DNA of 64,000 nucleotides from Luteimonas aquatica (GCF_022662575.1 NZ_JALBFU010000007.1:339-64338); one strand, 5' to 3'. Positions 29,807 through 38,725 are shown, counted from the first letter of the stretch. Program-made: numbers and translations. The notes: generated by a model not told the origin, from the letters alone.

Positions 29807-32800
29807 ATGGAACGTGTCGGAAGTTCTCGCGCCAAGCGGCGCACGAAGTACGTTCTCGCGCTGTCGGGCTTGCTGTTGGCGGCAATCGCATTGCCATCCA
29901 TCGCGCAGGAGACCGGGCCTGGACTGTTCAAGTACCAGGAATACGCCTCGACCATCAAGGAATCGCGCGAGATCGCCGCCATCGGCGACGACGGATTCGG
30001 GGACGAGACGCAGCCGTTCAACGGCTCGACCGAGTTCAAGGCCACGGACCTGTCCCTGCCGGGCAACAACGATCTGCCCGTGGAGGCGGGCAGGAGGTTT
30101 CTCGTCGAAGACCGCAACCAGGGCGTCGACCACCAAAGAGCCTACCTGGGCGGATACGCGGATTGGGACATCGAAGTCCCGTACATCTCCGGCACGTTCG
30201 CCTCGGACGATGGCGGCTGGGTCGTCGGGCCGCCCGAGGATGCCAACCGCTACAGGCGCTGTTCGCGGCTCGATCCGCCGTACGTCAGCGGCGCCCCTAA
30301 CTTCCTCTTCGGCTACGTATGGGACAAGAACGGCCTGTACATCCCCGGCGAGGAAGAAGGGATGCTTCTCCCGGCCAAGGCCGGAAGCTACAAGGCCCCC
30401 ACGGACGGAAAGACCTATCCGTGGGTCACCACGCAGAACACGCGGCTGCGGTGCCTGCCCCAGCTCAGGAACGGCCAGCCGGGCGAAGGCTTCGCCGCGG
30501 TGACGGCCAAGGGCGTGACCTACTACTTCGACCTGATGGTGCTGCGCGGCGCGCCGCGCATTCGCGGCATCACCAACAGGAACACGTACAAGAACCGGGT
30601 CCGCGTCTTCCTGCTCGCGACCCGGGCGGAGGACAGGAACGGAAACTGGGTCAACTACAACTACAGCGGCGAGCAGCTGCAGTCCATCACCGCCAGCGAC
30701 GGCCGGTCGATCGCGTTCACGTGGGCCAATGGCGCGATCAACACCGCGACGGGCGCCGGCAGGACATACACGTACTCGTATTCCGGCGGCGACCAGTACG
30801 CCGACGGCGGGCTGCTGGAGGTACTGCAGCCGGACGGCACCAAGTGGCGGTACGAGAAGAGCGGGCACCTGCGCTCGTCCAAGCCAAGGACACCGCCGCG
30901 CGAGCCCGAGCCCTGCGTGGAGTACCGGACGCCGCCGTCCAACTTCGGCTATGCGGTCGTCCATCCCAGCGGAGCCAGGGCGGAGTACGTCTTCGCCATG
31001 CGGACGTTTGCCCGCAGCTCCACCTCGTTCGGATGCAACGCCAAGCCAAGCCCCGACTATTGGGAGATTTTCACCCTCGAGTCCAAGAACGTCTCCGGGC
31101 CCGGGCTTGCGCCGCAGCTCACCTCCTACGACTACGCGGGCACTTGCATAGAGTGCTCCAAGGCTCCGGGCACGGAGGGCGGCGCGGCCACCGCCGGCGC
31201 GCCCTTGGCGGACGCCTACATCGAGGCGAACGCCTCGGACGCCCTGCCGGCCGCGCCGCCCGCGACGGATGACGGTCGCCGCCGCGAAACCCGGGTCACG
31301 CATCCCGACGGAACGGTCACCCGCTACGTCTACGGCGCCCAGGCGCAATACGACAGCAATTCGAAGATCCGCTACACCGAGGGATTGCTGCTGGAGGAAA
31401 CCAGGACGAACGCCGCGGGCGCGGTCGGCTCCAGGCGCACGATCGAGTATCAGAACGATCCCTACGCGACCACCGCATTTCCGATGCTCATGGGGGACTA
31501 CGTCTACCCCTACCAGCCCCACGAAATGGTCGTGCGTCCCGTCAGGAAGGAAACCGTCACGCAGGACGGCGCGACGTTCACCAGGACGGTCACGACCTTC
31601 GATGCGCTGGCGCGCCCGCTCGTGGTCAATCGCGCCAGCTCCCTCGGCTTCAGCCGCAACGACTCGATCGACATCCACGACAATACGGCCAAGTGGGTGC
31701 TCGCGCAGAGCGCAAAGACCTACGTCAATGGCGAGGTCGCATCGGAGGTTGCCTACGACGCCCTTGCCAGACCGCTCTGGTACAAGGTGCATGGGAAGCT
31801 CAAGCAAACCCTGACCTACTACGCCGGCACGGACGCGACCCAGTTCGGAACCGTCGCCACCGTCAAGGACGGCAACAACAACGTGACCGCGCTGTCCGGC
31901 TGGAAGCGCGGCATTCCGGGCACGATCAAATTCGCGGACGGGGTCGGCACCACCGCCGCGATCCGCGACGACGGGCTGCCCAGCTCGATCACGGACGCGA
32001 ACGGATACGTGACGCAGTACGGATTCGATGCGATGGGGCGGGTCAACTTCGTCGACTATCCGGACGGCGATACGCCCAACTGGAACAGTTCGTCCGTCAC
32101 CTTCGCCAGGACGGCGGCCTCCCTCTACGGGCTCCCCAATCCGTACTGGTCGGAAGTCGAGCGGACCGGAAACAAGCGGAAGGTCACCTACTACGACAGC
32201 CTCTGGCGTCCCGTCGTCGAGGAAACCGCCGACGCCGCGGACACGGCAGGGACAAGAAGCATCGTCGTCCGCCGATACGACTCGGCCAATCGCGTGGTGT
32301 TCGAGTCGTACCCGATGCGCAGCCTCGCCAGCTATACCGACACCGCGTTGAAAGGCGTCGCGACGACCTATGACGTGCTCGGCAGACCGTTGACCGTCAA
32401 TGAGGATTCCGAACTCGGGGTGCTCACCACCAGGACCGAGTACCTCCCAGGCTTCAAGACGCGGGTCACGAACCCGCGCCTCGCGCAGACGACGACCAGC
32501 TACATGGCGTTCGACCAGCCCTCGACGGATTGGCCGGTGGCCATCGCACACCCGGAAGGCGCCTTCGTCGACATCGCCCGCGACTCGCTCGGCAACCCGC
32601 GGACGATCGCGAAGCGGAACGCCGGCGGCACCGTCCGGTCCTCCCGCCATTTCGTCTACAACCCCGCCAAGGAACTTTGCAAGACCATCGACCCGGAGGC
32701 GGGCAGCACGGTCTCCCACTACGACGGGGCCGGCAATCTGGACTGGTCCGTCTCCGGCGCCGCCCTGGCCGATCCCAACTCTTGCCAGGAAACCGAAGCC

Positions 32801-34813
32801 AGCACGTCCACAAGAAAGGTTGTCAGGACGTACGACAACCGGAATCGCCTAAAAACACTTGTGTTCCCCGACGGGCGCGGCGACCAGAACTGGAACTACA
32901 CCGCCGACAGTCTGCCTTCTCGCGTGGAGACTTTCAGCTATCCCGGCGCCACGCCCAACGTCAATGCGTACCAGTACAACCTGCGCCGGTTCTTGAAGAG
33001 CGAGACGCAGACGCCCCAAGGCCAGGCCGCCTGGACGCTCGGCTACGGATACGACGCCAACGGCAGCCTCGCCAGCCACACCTATCCGTCCGGGCTGGTC
33101 GTCGGCTATGCGCCCGACGCGCTTGGCAGCGCCAGGCAGGTCGGCGCGTATGCCACGGGCATCGCGTATCACCCCAACGGGGCCGTCGCCCAATTCGCTT
33201 ATGGGAACGGCATCGCGCACAGCCTGACGCAGAACCTGCGGGGCCTGCCGGCGCGAAGCCGCGACGCGTACGGCGCCACGGCCATCCATGACGACAGCTA
33301 CGCCTATGACGGCGAGGCGAACGTCTCGACCATCACGGATGCCCTGTCCGGCGCCCGCGGCAACCGCACGCTGACCTATGACGGGCTGAACAGGCTCACC
33401 AAGGCCGTGTCGCCGATGTTCGGAACGGCGAGCTACGCCTTCGACCAGCTCGACAACATCACGCGTACGACCATCGGCGGACCCGCGGCCCGCGACCACT
33501 TCTACTGCTACGACGGCTACAACCGGCTGACCAACGTCAAGACGGGCAGCTGCGCGGGCGCGACCGTCACGGGCCTTGGCTATGACACGCAAGGCAACGT
33601 CAACAACAAGAACGGGGTGGCCTACGACTTCGACTACGGCAACAAGCTCAGGGCGATCGGGCCCGCGCTCAGCTACACGTACGACGCCTACGGCCGGCGT
33701 ATCACCGAAACGATCGGGCCCGCCAATCCGCGGATGACGCGGTTCATGTACAGCCAGTCCGGCCTGCTCGTGTACGAGACCACGAGCACGACCCGCAACG
33801 AGAGCATCTACCTCGGCGACAGCTTGATCGCGCGCCGCGGAATCACGACGAACATCCCGGGCGCCACCTACAACGTCTCCTACCAGCACACCGACAGCCT
33901 GGGCAGCCCGGTCGCCGTCACCGACGAGAGCCGGGCCGTCATCGAACGCAGCGAGTACGAGCCCTTCGGGCGGCAGATCGCCAGCCGCGCGGCCCACGAC
34001 GGACCGGGATTCACCGGACACCGGTTCGACGCCGCCTCCGGCCTCAACTACATGCAGCAGCGGTACTTCGATCCGTCGATCGGCCGGTTCCTCAGCGCGG
34101 ACCCGGTGGTCACGAACACCGCGGACGGCGCGAACTTCAACCGCTACTGGTACGGCAACAACAACCCGTACAAGTTCACGGACGCCAACGGGCAATGCAC
34201 GGGCTCTCGGATCGAGAACAAGGACGGGACTTGTCAAAGCGGCGGCGGCTACACGACCAGCGGGATCACGCTCGGGGCCGGCTCGCTCACCGGGGCGGTG
34301 TCCAGAACGGTAGCGGCGCTGACGATGTCCGCTTCGTCGCGAGCGCTGGGGATTCGTCGCCCGGGGCAAGGCGTTGACCCGCTCGGCCCGGGCATCCTTG
34401 GCACGAAGTCCCTTGGCGAAGTGATCGTCGAAGAAGTCCAGAGGCTTCGCCGAGAAAGAATCTATGTCACCTACACCCTAACGCGTCAGGGTGACTTTGG
34501 GACCGAATACTACTTCGGTCGAACTAGCGGCTATGGTGATCCTCAGGCCATCATGATGAAGAGGTATGCCTTTCACGAAAGGCGTCTTCAAGGATTCGGA
34601 AATCCAACCCTGGACAAATGGGCTTCTGGAGACAAGGGGCTCATTGCCATCCGAGGAAGAGAGCAACAGCTAATTGATGCAGCTGGAGGAATTGGCACCG
34701 CACATGTGGCAAACCTGATACGGGGCGTGTCAAAGTGGAACGTAAACGGTCGCTTATATCATAATGCATCCACTAAAGAATTCGGACTCATCGCAGGTTA
34801 CACGGGCTACTGA
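29807..34813 (+). CDS. Rhs/YD-repeat polymorphic toxin 2 with GIY-YIG/URI-like tip
   Basis: This 1668-residue protein has a signal peptide (YVLALSGLLLAAIALPSIAQ, residues 15-34) and a good Shine-Dalgarno (GAGGGGG). YD repeats run from about residue 280 to 1430 (YDGLNRL, YDAYGRR types), and the core ends at GRFLSADPVV...YGNNNPYKFTDANGQ (about 1463). The final ~125 residues look like a GIY-YIG/URI nuclease: VTYTL, YYFGRTSG, MKRYAFHERR, IRGREQQLIDAAGG with the candidate catalytic Glu, and ANLIRGVSKWN. GC is about 70% in the core but drops to 42-50% after about 34400, the usual sign of a swapped tip. The stop overlaps the next gene (TGATG). No PAAR domain is present. Confidence 0.87.
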   Translation: MERVGSSRAKRRTKYVLALSGLLLAAIALPSIAQETGPGLFKYQEYASTIKESREIAAIGDDGFGDETQPFNGSTEFKATDLSLPGNNDLPVEAGRRFLVEDRNQGVDHQRAYLGGYADWDIEVPYISGTFASDDGGWVVGPPEDANRYRRCSRLDPPYVSGAPNFLFGYVWDKNGLYIPGEEEGMLLPAKAGSYKAPTDGKTYPWVTTQNTRLRCLPQLRNGQPGEGFAAVTAKGVTYYFDLMVLRGAPRIRGITNRNTYKNRVRVFLLATRAEDRNGNWVNYNYSGEQLQSITASDGRSIAFTWANGAINTATGAGRTYTYSYSGGDQYADGGLLEVLQPDGTKWRYEKSGHLRSSKPRTPPREPEPCVEYRTPPSNFGYAVVHPSGARAEYVFAMRTFARSSTSFGCNAKPSPDYWEIFTLESKNVSGPGLAPQLTSYDYAGTCIECSKAPGTEGGAATAGAPLADAYIEANASDALPAAPPATDDGRRRETRVTHPDGTVTRYVYGAQAQYDSNSKIRYTEGLLLEETRTNAAGAVGSRRTIEYQNDPYATTAFPMLMGDYVYPYQPHEMVVRPVRKETVTQDGATFTRTVTTFDALARPLVVNRASSLGFSRNDSIDIHDNTAKWVLAQSAKTYVNGEVASEVAYDALARPLWYKVHGKLKQTLTYYAGTDATQFGTVATVKDGNNNVTALSGWKRGIPGTIKFADGVGTTAAIRDDGLPSSITDANGYVTQYGFDAMGRVNFVDYPDGDTPNWNSSSVTFARTAASLYGLPNPYWSEVERTGNKRKVTYYDSLWRPVVEETADAADTAGTRSIVVRRYDSANRVVFESYPMRSLASYTDTALKGVATTYDVLGRPLTVNEDSELGVLTTRTEYLPGFKTRVTNPRLAQTTTSYMAFDQPSTDWPVAIAHPEGAFVDIARDSLGNPRTIAKRNAGGTVRSSRHFVYNPAKELCKTIDPEAGSTVSHYDGAGNLDWSVSGAALADPNSCQETEASTSTRKVVRTYDNRNRLKTLVFPDGRGDQNWNYTADSLPSRVETFSYPGATPNVNAYQYNLRRFLKSETQTPQGQAAWTLGYGYDANGSLASHTYPSGLVVGYAPDALGSARQVGAYATGIAYHPNGAVAQFAYGNGIAHSLTQNLRGLPARSRDAYGATAIHDDSYAYDGEANVSTITDALSGARGNRTLTYDGLNRLTKAVSPMFGTASYAFDQLDNITRTTIGGPAARDHFYCYDGYNRLTNVKTGSCAGATVTGLGYDTQGNVNNKNGVAYDFDYGNKLRAIGPALSYTYDAYGRRITETIGPANPRMTRFMYSQSGLLVYETTSTTRNESIYLGDSLIARRGITTNIPGATYNVSYQHTDSLGSPVAVTDESRAVIERSEYEPFGRQIASRAAHDGPGFTGHRFDAASGLNYMQQRYFDPSIGRFLSADPVVTNTADGANFNRYWYGNNNPYKFTDANGQCTGSRIENKDGTCQSGGGYTTSGITLGAGSLTGAVSRTVAALTMSASSRALGIRRPGQGVDPLGPGILGTKSLGEVIVEEVQRLRRERIYVTYTLTRQGDFGTEYYFGRTSGYGDPQAIMMKRYAFHERRLQGFGNPTLDKWASGDKGLIAIRGREQQLIDAAGGIGTAHVANLIRGVSKWNVNGRLYHNASTKEFGLIAGYTGY

Positions 34814-35256
34814 TGATCACTTCAACTGAAATCGATCTTAAAGAAATTGCATCCTGGTGCCATGATGCCGCCGACTTTCTTTCCCGATACCTGGATCCTG
34901 ATTTGGCAGCAATGCGCAAAGAAATCATTTCTCGCCATGCGGGGAAGAAGAAAGCCATGCTGGAAATTGCCTCAGATTTAGCGGAAGGAATATATTCTTT
35001 ATCGGATGAGGACCGCAATGAAGCGCAAAAGATGCTGAAGGATAAATATGGCTTCGGTTACGAGTACTTCCAACAAGGGAAGTTGCGAGTGATTGAGTCG
35101 ATCCTGAAAAGCGGCAAAGTTGGCTCGATGTCTCAATACGAAAAGGCCCTGGATTTCTTGTCTGACACGACGAATGACCAAGACATGCTCGTGAGCCTTT
35201 CGAAGATTGTTGCTGCGTATGAGGAGAAGCTCATCAAGAAACAGGGCAAGAAATAA
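34813..35256 (+). CDS. Immunity-like protein, array copy 1
   Basis: The 147-residue soluble protein has no signal peptide or membrane segment and is mostly helical and rich in Lys, Glu and Asp. Its ATG shares one base with the toxin stop (TGATG), so it is the best candidate for the cognate immunity protein of the GIY-YIG-like tip. The core motifs GFGYEYFQQGKLRVIESILK and MSQYEKALDFLSDTTN are shared with copies 2, 4 and 5. The N-terminal half (WCHDAADFLSRYLDPDLAAM) varies between copies. I do not recognise a named family; immunity is inferred from position. Confidence 0.75.
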   Translation: MITSTEIDLKEIASWCHDAADFLSRYLDPDLAAMRKEIISRHAGKKKAMLEIASDLAEGIYSLSDEDRNEAQKMLKDKYGFGYEYFQQGKLRVIESILKSGKVGSMSQYEKALDFLSDTTNDQDMLVSLSKIVAAYEEKLIKKQGKK

Positions 35257-35469
35257 TTTCCGATCGCCGTCGGTCACTTGGCGACCTCTTTTGATCCCAG
35301 CCCCCCTACTGCGCAACCGCTCATGCGTACCGCCCCGAAACCATCCCACCGCAGACGTGTGCTGATGATGGAACAGGATGAATCGCGCGGAAGAGCGCTG
35401 GTGCAGCGCGGACCGCAGATTTCAACAACAGAATGGAAACCTGCCCTCCTGTCTATGCAGGAAATTGAG

Positions 35470-35904
35470 ATGACTGACACAGACCTCAGGAAGATCGAAC
35501 TCTGGTGCTACGACGCAGACGCGTTCTTGTCCCAGTATCTGGATGCGGATCTGGCGGCGATGTCACATGAGAGCATAGTCAAGAGCTCAGGAAAGAAGCG
35601 AGCATTGTTCATGATTGCGGACGATCTTGCGGAAGGAATTTCCGATCTTCCCGACGAGGATCGCATCCAGGCTCAGAAGATGCTCAAGGAAAAGCATGGA
35701 TTCGGCTACGAGCATTTCCAACAAAGAAAGCTGCGCGTTATCGAGTCGATTCTGGAAAACGGCAGAATCAGCTCGATGTCGCAGTACGAGAAAGCCATGG
35801 ATTTCTCGTCCGATACGACGAATGACCAGGATACGGTTATGAATCTTGCAAAGATCATTGCGGCGTATGAGGAGAAGCTTATAAAAAAGAAGGCGCGCAA
35901 ATAG
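35470..35904 (+). CDS. Immunity-like protein, array copy 2
   Basis: A 144-residue paralog of copy 1. The ATG at 35470 is set by AGGAA six bases upstream and by alignment with the other copies; an in-frame extension to 35278 has no similarity to them and was rejected. It keeps GFGYEHFQQRKLRVIESILE and SSMSQYEKAMDF but differs in residues 18-55 (AFLSQYLDADLAAMSHESIV). The upstream sequence CTCCTGTCTATGCAGGAAA is almost repeated before copy 4, evidence of duplication. A 213-bp gap separates it from copy 1. Confidence 0.75.
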   Translation: MTDTDLRKIELWCYDADAFLSQYLDADLAAMSHESIVKSSGKKRALFMIADDLAEGISDLPDEDRIQAQKMLKEKHGFGYEHFQQRKLRVIESILENGRISSMSQYEKAMDFSSDTTNDQDTVMNLAKIIAAYEEKLIKKKARK

Positions 35905-35987
35905 ACATCGCCATCAACGGAGCTCGGTGTCTTGATGGCGCTGCTCAAGAAATCCGTCCGTTGTAGCCTTCCACGGATACCACCCGC

Positions 35988-36407
35988 ATGACGAATGTCG
36001 ACTTGAAATCCATTGAGAGTTGGTGCCGCGTCGCAGCGAAAACTCTTTCACCGGGCGTTCCCGAAGCGATTCACGATATGACCATGGAAGTCATTGACAA
36101 GAACTCGGGCAAGCCAGCGTTGGTTCGCATCGCCGATGATCTTGCGGAAGGCATTAGCCACTTGCCGGCGGACAAGAGAGACGAAGCTCAGCGCATCCTC
36201 AAGGAGCGATGCGGAATCGGTTACGAATACTTCTTGAAGGGAAGATTGCGAACGATTTCGTCAATCTTGAAAAGAGGGAAAATCACATCGTCCTCGCAGT
36301 ACGAAGCCGCACTCGAATACGCTTCCGACACTACCCATGATCCTGGAGAGCTGGACCAGATATCGCGCATTCTCTCCGATTACGTTGCAAAACTAGACAG
36401 CAAATAG
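35988..36407 (+). CDS. Immunity-like protein, array copy 3 (divergent)
   Basis: The 139-residue protein is the most divergent member. It retains the frame of the family (WCRVAAKTLSP, IADDLAEGISHLPADKRDEAQ, GIGYEYFLKGRLRTISSILK, SSQYEAALEYASDTTHD) but lacks the near-identical C-terminal block of copies 1, 2, 4 and 5. It is probably an older duplicate or one acquired separately, and may protect against a different tip. Start ATG 35988; no strong Shine-Dalgarno is seen. Confidence 0.7.
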   Translation: MTNVDLKSIESWCRVAAKTLSPGVPEAIHDMTMEVIDKNSGKPALVRIADDLAEGISHLPADKRDEAQRILKERCGIGYEYFLKGRLRTISSILKRGKITSSSQYEAALEYASDTTHDPGELDQISRILSDYVAKLDSK

Positions 36408-36486
36408 CTCGTGACGCCGAGACGAGACGGCCGCCCCTGAGGTGTAGCGGGAGCGCCACTCTCCTGTCCATGCAGGAAAAATTGAG

Positions 36487-36921
36487 ATGACTGACAGAGA
36501 CCTCAGCAAGATCGAACTCTGGTGCTACGACGCGGCCAGCATCGTGGCTCCGCGATTGAACGCGGTGGTGGCTGCGATGCTTCACGAGAACATCAGCAAG
36601 TACGCAAACAAGAAAAGGGACCTGCTCTACATCGCCTCGGACTATGCCGAGATGATTTCATCTCTAGCAGATGAAGATCGCGCCAAAGCACAGAAGCTTC
36701 TTAAGGAGAAGCATGGGTTTGGCTACGAGCACTTCCAGCAAGGGAAGCTGCTAGCGATTGAGTCGATCCTGAAAAACGGCAAGATCGGCTCAATGTCTCA
36801 ATACGAGAAGGCCCTGGATTTCCTGTCCGACACGACGAACGACCAGGACACGCTCGTGAGCCTTTCGAAGATTGTTGCCGCGCACGAGGAAAAGCTGAGC
36901 AAAAAGCAGGCCAAGAAATAA
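36487..36921 (+). CDS. Immunity-like protein, array copy 4
   Basis: The 144-residue paralog begins MTDRDLSKIELWCYDAA, very close to copy 2, and shares its upstream leader (CTCCTGTCCATGCAGGAAA). Its C-terminal half (GFGYEHFQQGKL, GSMSQYEKALDFLSDTTN) is almost identical to copy 1, so the gene looks like a hybrid of the copy 2 and copy 1 types, consistent with recombination among copies. Residues 18-55 (SIVAPRLNAVVAAMLHENI) are unique. Confidence 0.75.
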   Translation: MTDRDLSKIELWCYDAASIVAPRLNAVVAAMLHENISKYANKKRDLLYIASDYAEMISSLADEDRAKAQKLLKEKHGFGYEHFQQGKLLAIESILKNGKIGSMSQYEKALDFLSDTTNDQDTLVSLSKIVAAHEEKLSKKQAKK

Positions 36922-36994
36922 TTCGCGGCCACCGATCGGGTTCGCAAGGCACCCTGCTTGATAGTGATCTGCAGCATTCGGGGCGGGAATTGGC

Positions 36995-37438
36995 ATGACC
37001 GGAACGACAGAGATTGATCTGAAGAAGCTCGAATTGTGGTGCTACGACGCCGCAGAGTGCCTTTCCAAATTTGTGGATGCCGATTTGACGGCTTCACGAA
37101 GAGCGACCATTGCTCGATACACAGGCAAAAAAAGGGCAATCCTGACAATTGCATCCGACTTGGCAGAAGGAATTTCTCATTTGCCAGATGAAGATCGAAG
37201 CGATGCGCAAAGAGTGCTTAAAGCCAACCATGGGTTTGGTTATGAGTACTTCCAGCAAAGAATGCTGCGGGTCATTGATTCGATTCTAAAGAATGGCAAA
37301 ATCAGCTCGATGTCGCAGTACGAGAAAGCTCTGGATTTCTTGTCCGATACGACGAACGAACACGACATGCTGGTGAGTCTTTCGGAGATTGTGGCTGCGT
37401 ATGAGGTGAAGCTCAGCAAGAAGCGGAAACAACAGTAG
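36995..37438 (+). CDS. Immunity-like protein, array copy 5
   Basis: The 147-residue last member begins MTGTTEIDLKKLELWCYDAAE, close to copy 1 at the extreme N terminus (TEIDLK). It has a unique segment at residues 20-50 (CLSKFVDADLTASRRATIA) and the conserved GFGYEYFQQRMLRVIDSILK and SMSQYEKALDFLSDTTN. The coding region ends in a Lys/Gln-rich tail. The module boundary follows within 50 bp at an inverted-repeat element. Confidence 0.75.
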   Translation: MTGTTEIDLKKLELWCYDAAECLSKFVDADLTASRRATIARYTGKKRAILTIASDLAEGISHLPDEDRSDAQRVLKANHGFGYEYFQQRMLRVIDSILKNGKISSMSQYEKALDFLSDTTNEHDMLVSLSEIVAAYEVKLSKKRKQQ

Positions 37439-37482
37439 CTCCTGGCCGCCAATCGGCCTCACTCCCGCGCCTCCCTGTCACC

Positions 37483-37579
37483 GTCATTCCTGCGAAAGCA
37501 GGAATCCAGTGACTTTTCCGACTTGCCATGTGGACTTGGCGGAAGGCGCTGGATTCCTCCTTTCGCAGGAATGACGAGC
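37483..37579. repeat. MITE-like element with 28-bp inverted ends
   Basis: CGTCATTCCTGCGAAAGCAG at 37484 begins a 28-base end that is matched by its reverse complement at 37551-37578 with one mismatch; the ~40-bp centre is unique. Similar GTCATTCC..GGAATCCAG repeats are widespread between xanthomonad genes. It marks the boundary between the immunity array and the hydrolase gene and could fold as a terminator for both. Confidence 0.75.
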
Positions 37580-37582
37580 ATT

Positions 37583-38422
37583 TCATGGATACAACCCCCT
37601 CCGGCGGCGCAGAAAGGCCTGCAAGGGCGCCAGGATGGCCTCGGGCGCTTCCACGAAGGGCCAGTGTCCCAGGCCCGGCAGGACGTGCACTTCGGCCTGC
37701 GGAAAGAACTCGCGCTGCAGCTGCGCGTAGCGGACCGGCAGGTACGGGTCGCGCTCGCCCCACAGCACGCACACCGGCAGCGTGGCGTCGACGGGCGTCC
37801 GCGCGGCTTCCGGGAAGATCGCCGCGACCTGCCGCGAGGCGCGGTACAGGCGCAGCACCGCGCGCTTGTGGCCCCAGTCGCTGAAGGCGGCGACGCGGTC
37901 GGTGAAGCCGCGCGGCAGCGGCCGCGGATTGTCCCGGTTCAAGGAGGCGCGCAGTACGCCGGGCGTGGCGAGCAGCTGGAAGATCTCGCCCAGGACCGGC
38001 GTCTGCCAGATCCTGGCATAGCGGTGCCAGCGGTAGCCGGGCATCAGGCCGCTGTCGATCAGGCTCAGGCTGGCGACGCGCCGCGGATGGTCCAGCATCC
38101 AGCGCAGCCCCCAGGGGCCGCCGAAATCGTGCAGCACCAGATGCGCGCGCTCGACCGAGAGATGGTCGAGCAGCCGGCCCAGGTAGCGGGCATAGCCGCG
38201 GACGGTGTAATCGAAATCGCGCGGACGCTCGGCGCGGCCGTAGCCGGGCATGTCCATGGCGACGACGCGGGAGAAGCCTTCGATCGCGGGCAGCAACGCC
38301 GCCCAGTCGTCGATCGCGCCCGGGTTGCCGTGGACGAAGACCACGGCCTCGCCGCTGCGCGGCCCGCCGTCGTGGACGGCGCAACGCACGCCCTCGATCG
38401 TCGGAAACTGCAGATCAGACAT
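37583..38422 (-). CDS. Alpha/beta hydrolase, haloalkane dehalogenase/epoxide hydrolase-like
   Basis: The 279-residue alpha/beta-fold protein has the oxyanion motif VVFVHGNPGAIDDW (residues 28-41), the nucleophile elbow LVLHDFGGPWG with Asp rather than Ser (about residue 98), WGERDPYLP as the acid region, and LGHWPFVEAPE with the catalytic His near the C terminus. An Asp nucleophile in an HDxGG elbow is typical of haloalkane dehalogenases and epoxide hydrolases. The substrate is unknown. It is a single gene on the minus strand between the immunity array and ftsZ, with host-like GC. Confidence 0.85.
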   Translation of the reverse strand: MSDLQFPTIEGVRCAVHDGGPRSGEAVVFVHGNPGAIDDWAALLPAIEGFSRVVAMDMPGYGRAERPRDFDYTVRGYARYLGRLLDHLSVERAHLVLHDFGGPWGLRWMLDHPRRVASLSLIDSGLMPGYRWHRYARIWQTPVLGEIFQLLATPGVLRASLNRDNPRPLPRGFTDRVAAFSDWGHKRAVLRLYRASRQVAAIFPEAARTPVDATLPVCVLWGERDPYLPVRYAQLQREFFPQAEVHVLPGLGHWPFVEAPEAILAPLQAFLRRRRGLYP

Positions 38423-38632
38423 CGGCCACCCCGCACGGACGGGCGCCCGGCGCGGCGTGCGCGTCGCGGCGGGAGAAAACGCCGGCCGGATTGCGGCCGG
38501 CGGAAAAGTCCCGCCCTGGCGGCATCGCCAGGACGGGAAGTCATGCGGACACGGCGTTACCTAATTGCTTTACCTGTTGCTTGCTTTCAGTCGGCCTGAC
38601 GGCGCAGGAATGCCGGGTGAGGCGGCATGCTT

Positions 38633-38725
38633 GCGAGGCATCGCCTCGCGTGCCGCCGAACGCCCGGCCATGGATGGCCGGGCCGGACGACCCGGAGTCC
38701 ATATGCCTGCGCCAAGGACGGCATC
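38633..38725 (-). repeat. ~100-bp xanthomonad-type intergenic repeat, copy B (after ftsZ)
   Basis: Reverse-orientation copy of the element also at 7768 and 41406: GATGCCGTCCTTGGCGCA, then a GGCCCGGCCATCCATGGCCGGGC hairpin region, then a terminal hairpin GCGAGGC GAT GCCTCGC. Its outer edge overlaps the ftsZ stop codon (38724-38726). Together with a further GC-rich stretch it fills the 301-bp ftsZ-hydrolase gap, where no gene is seen. Confidence 0.7.

Larger units (their letters stand above)
34400..37438 (+). other. Toxin tip plus five-gene immunity-like array
   Basis: This segment joins the low-GC end of Rhs gene 2 to five tandem paralogous genes in the same direction, with gaps of 213, 83, 79 and 73 bp between them. 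It behaves as one accessory module: composition differs from the Rhs core, and the first small gene is translationally coupled to the toxin. Confidence 0.65.

Noticed and set aside
35278..35469. N-terminal extension of immunity copy 2
   Set aside because: The extra 64 residues have no counterpart in the other copies, and a good ribosome site and aligned ATG lie at 35470.
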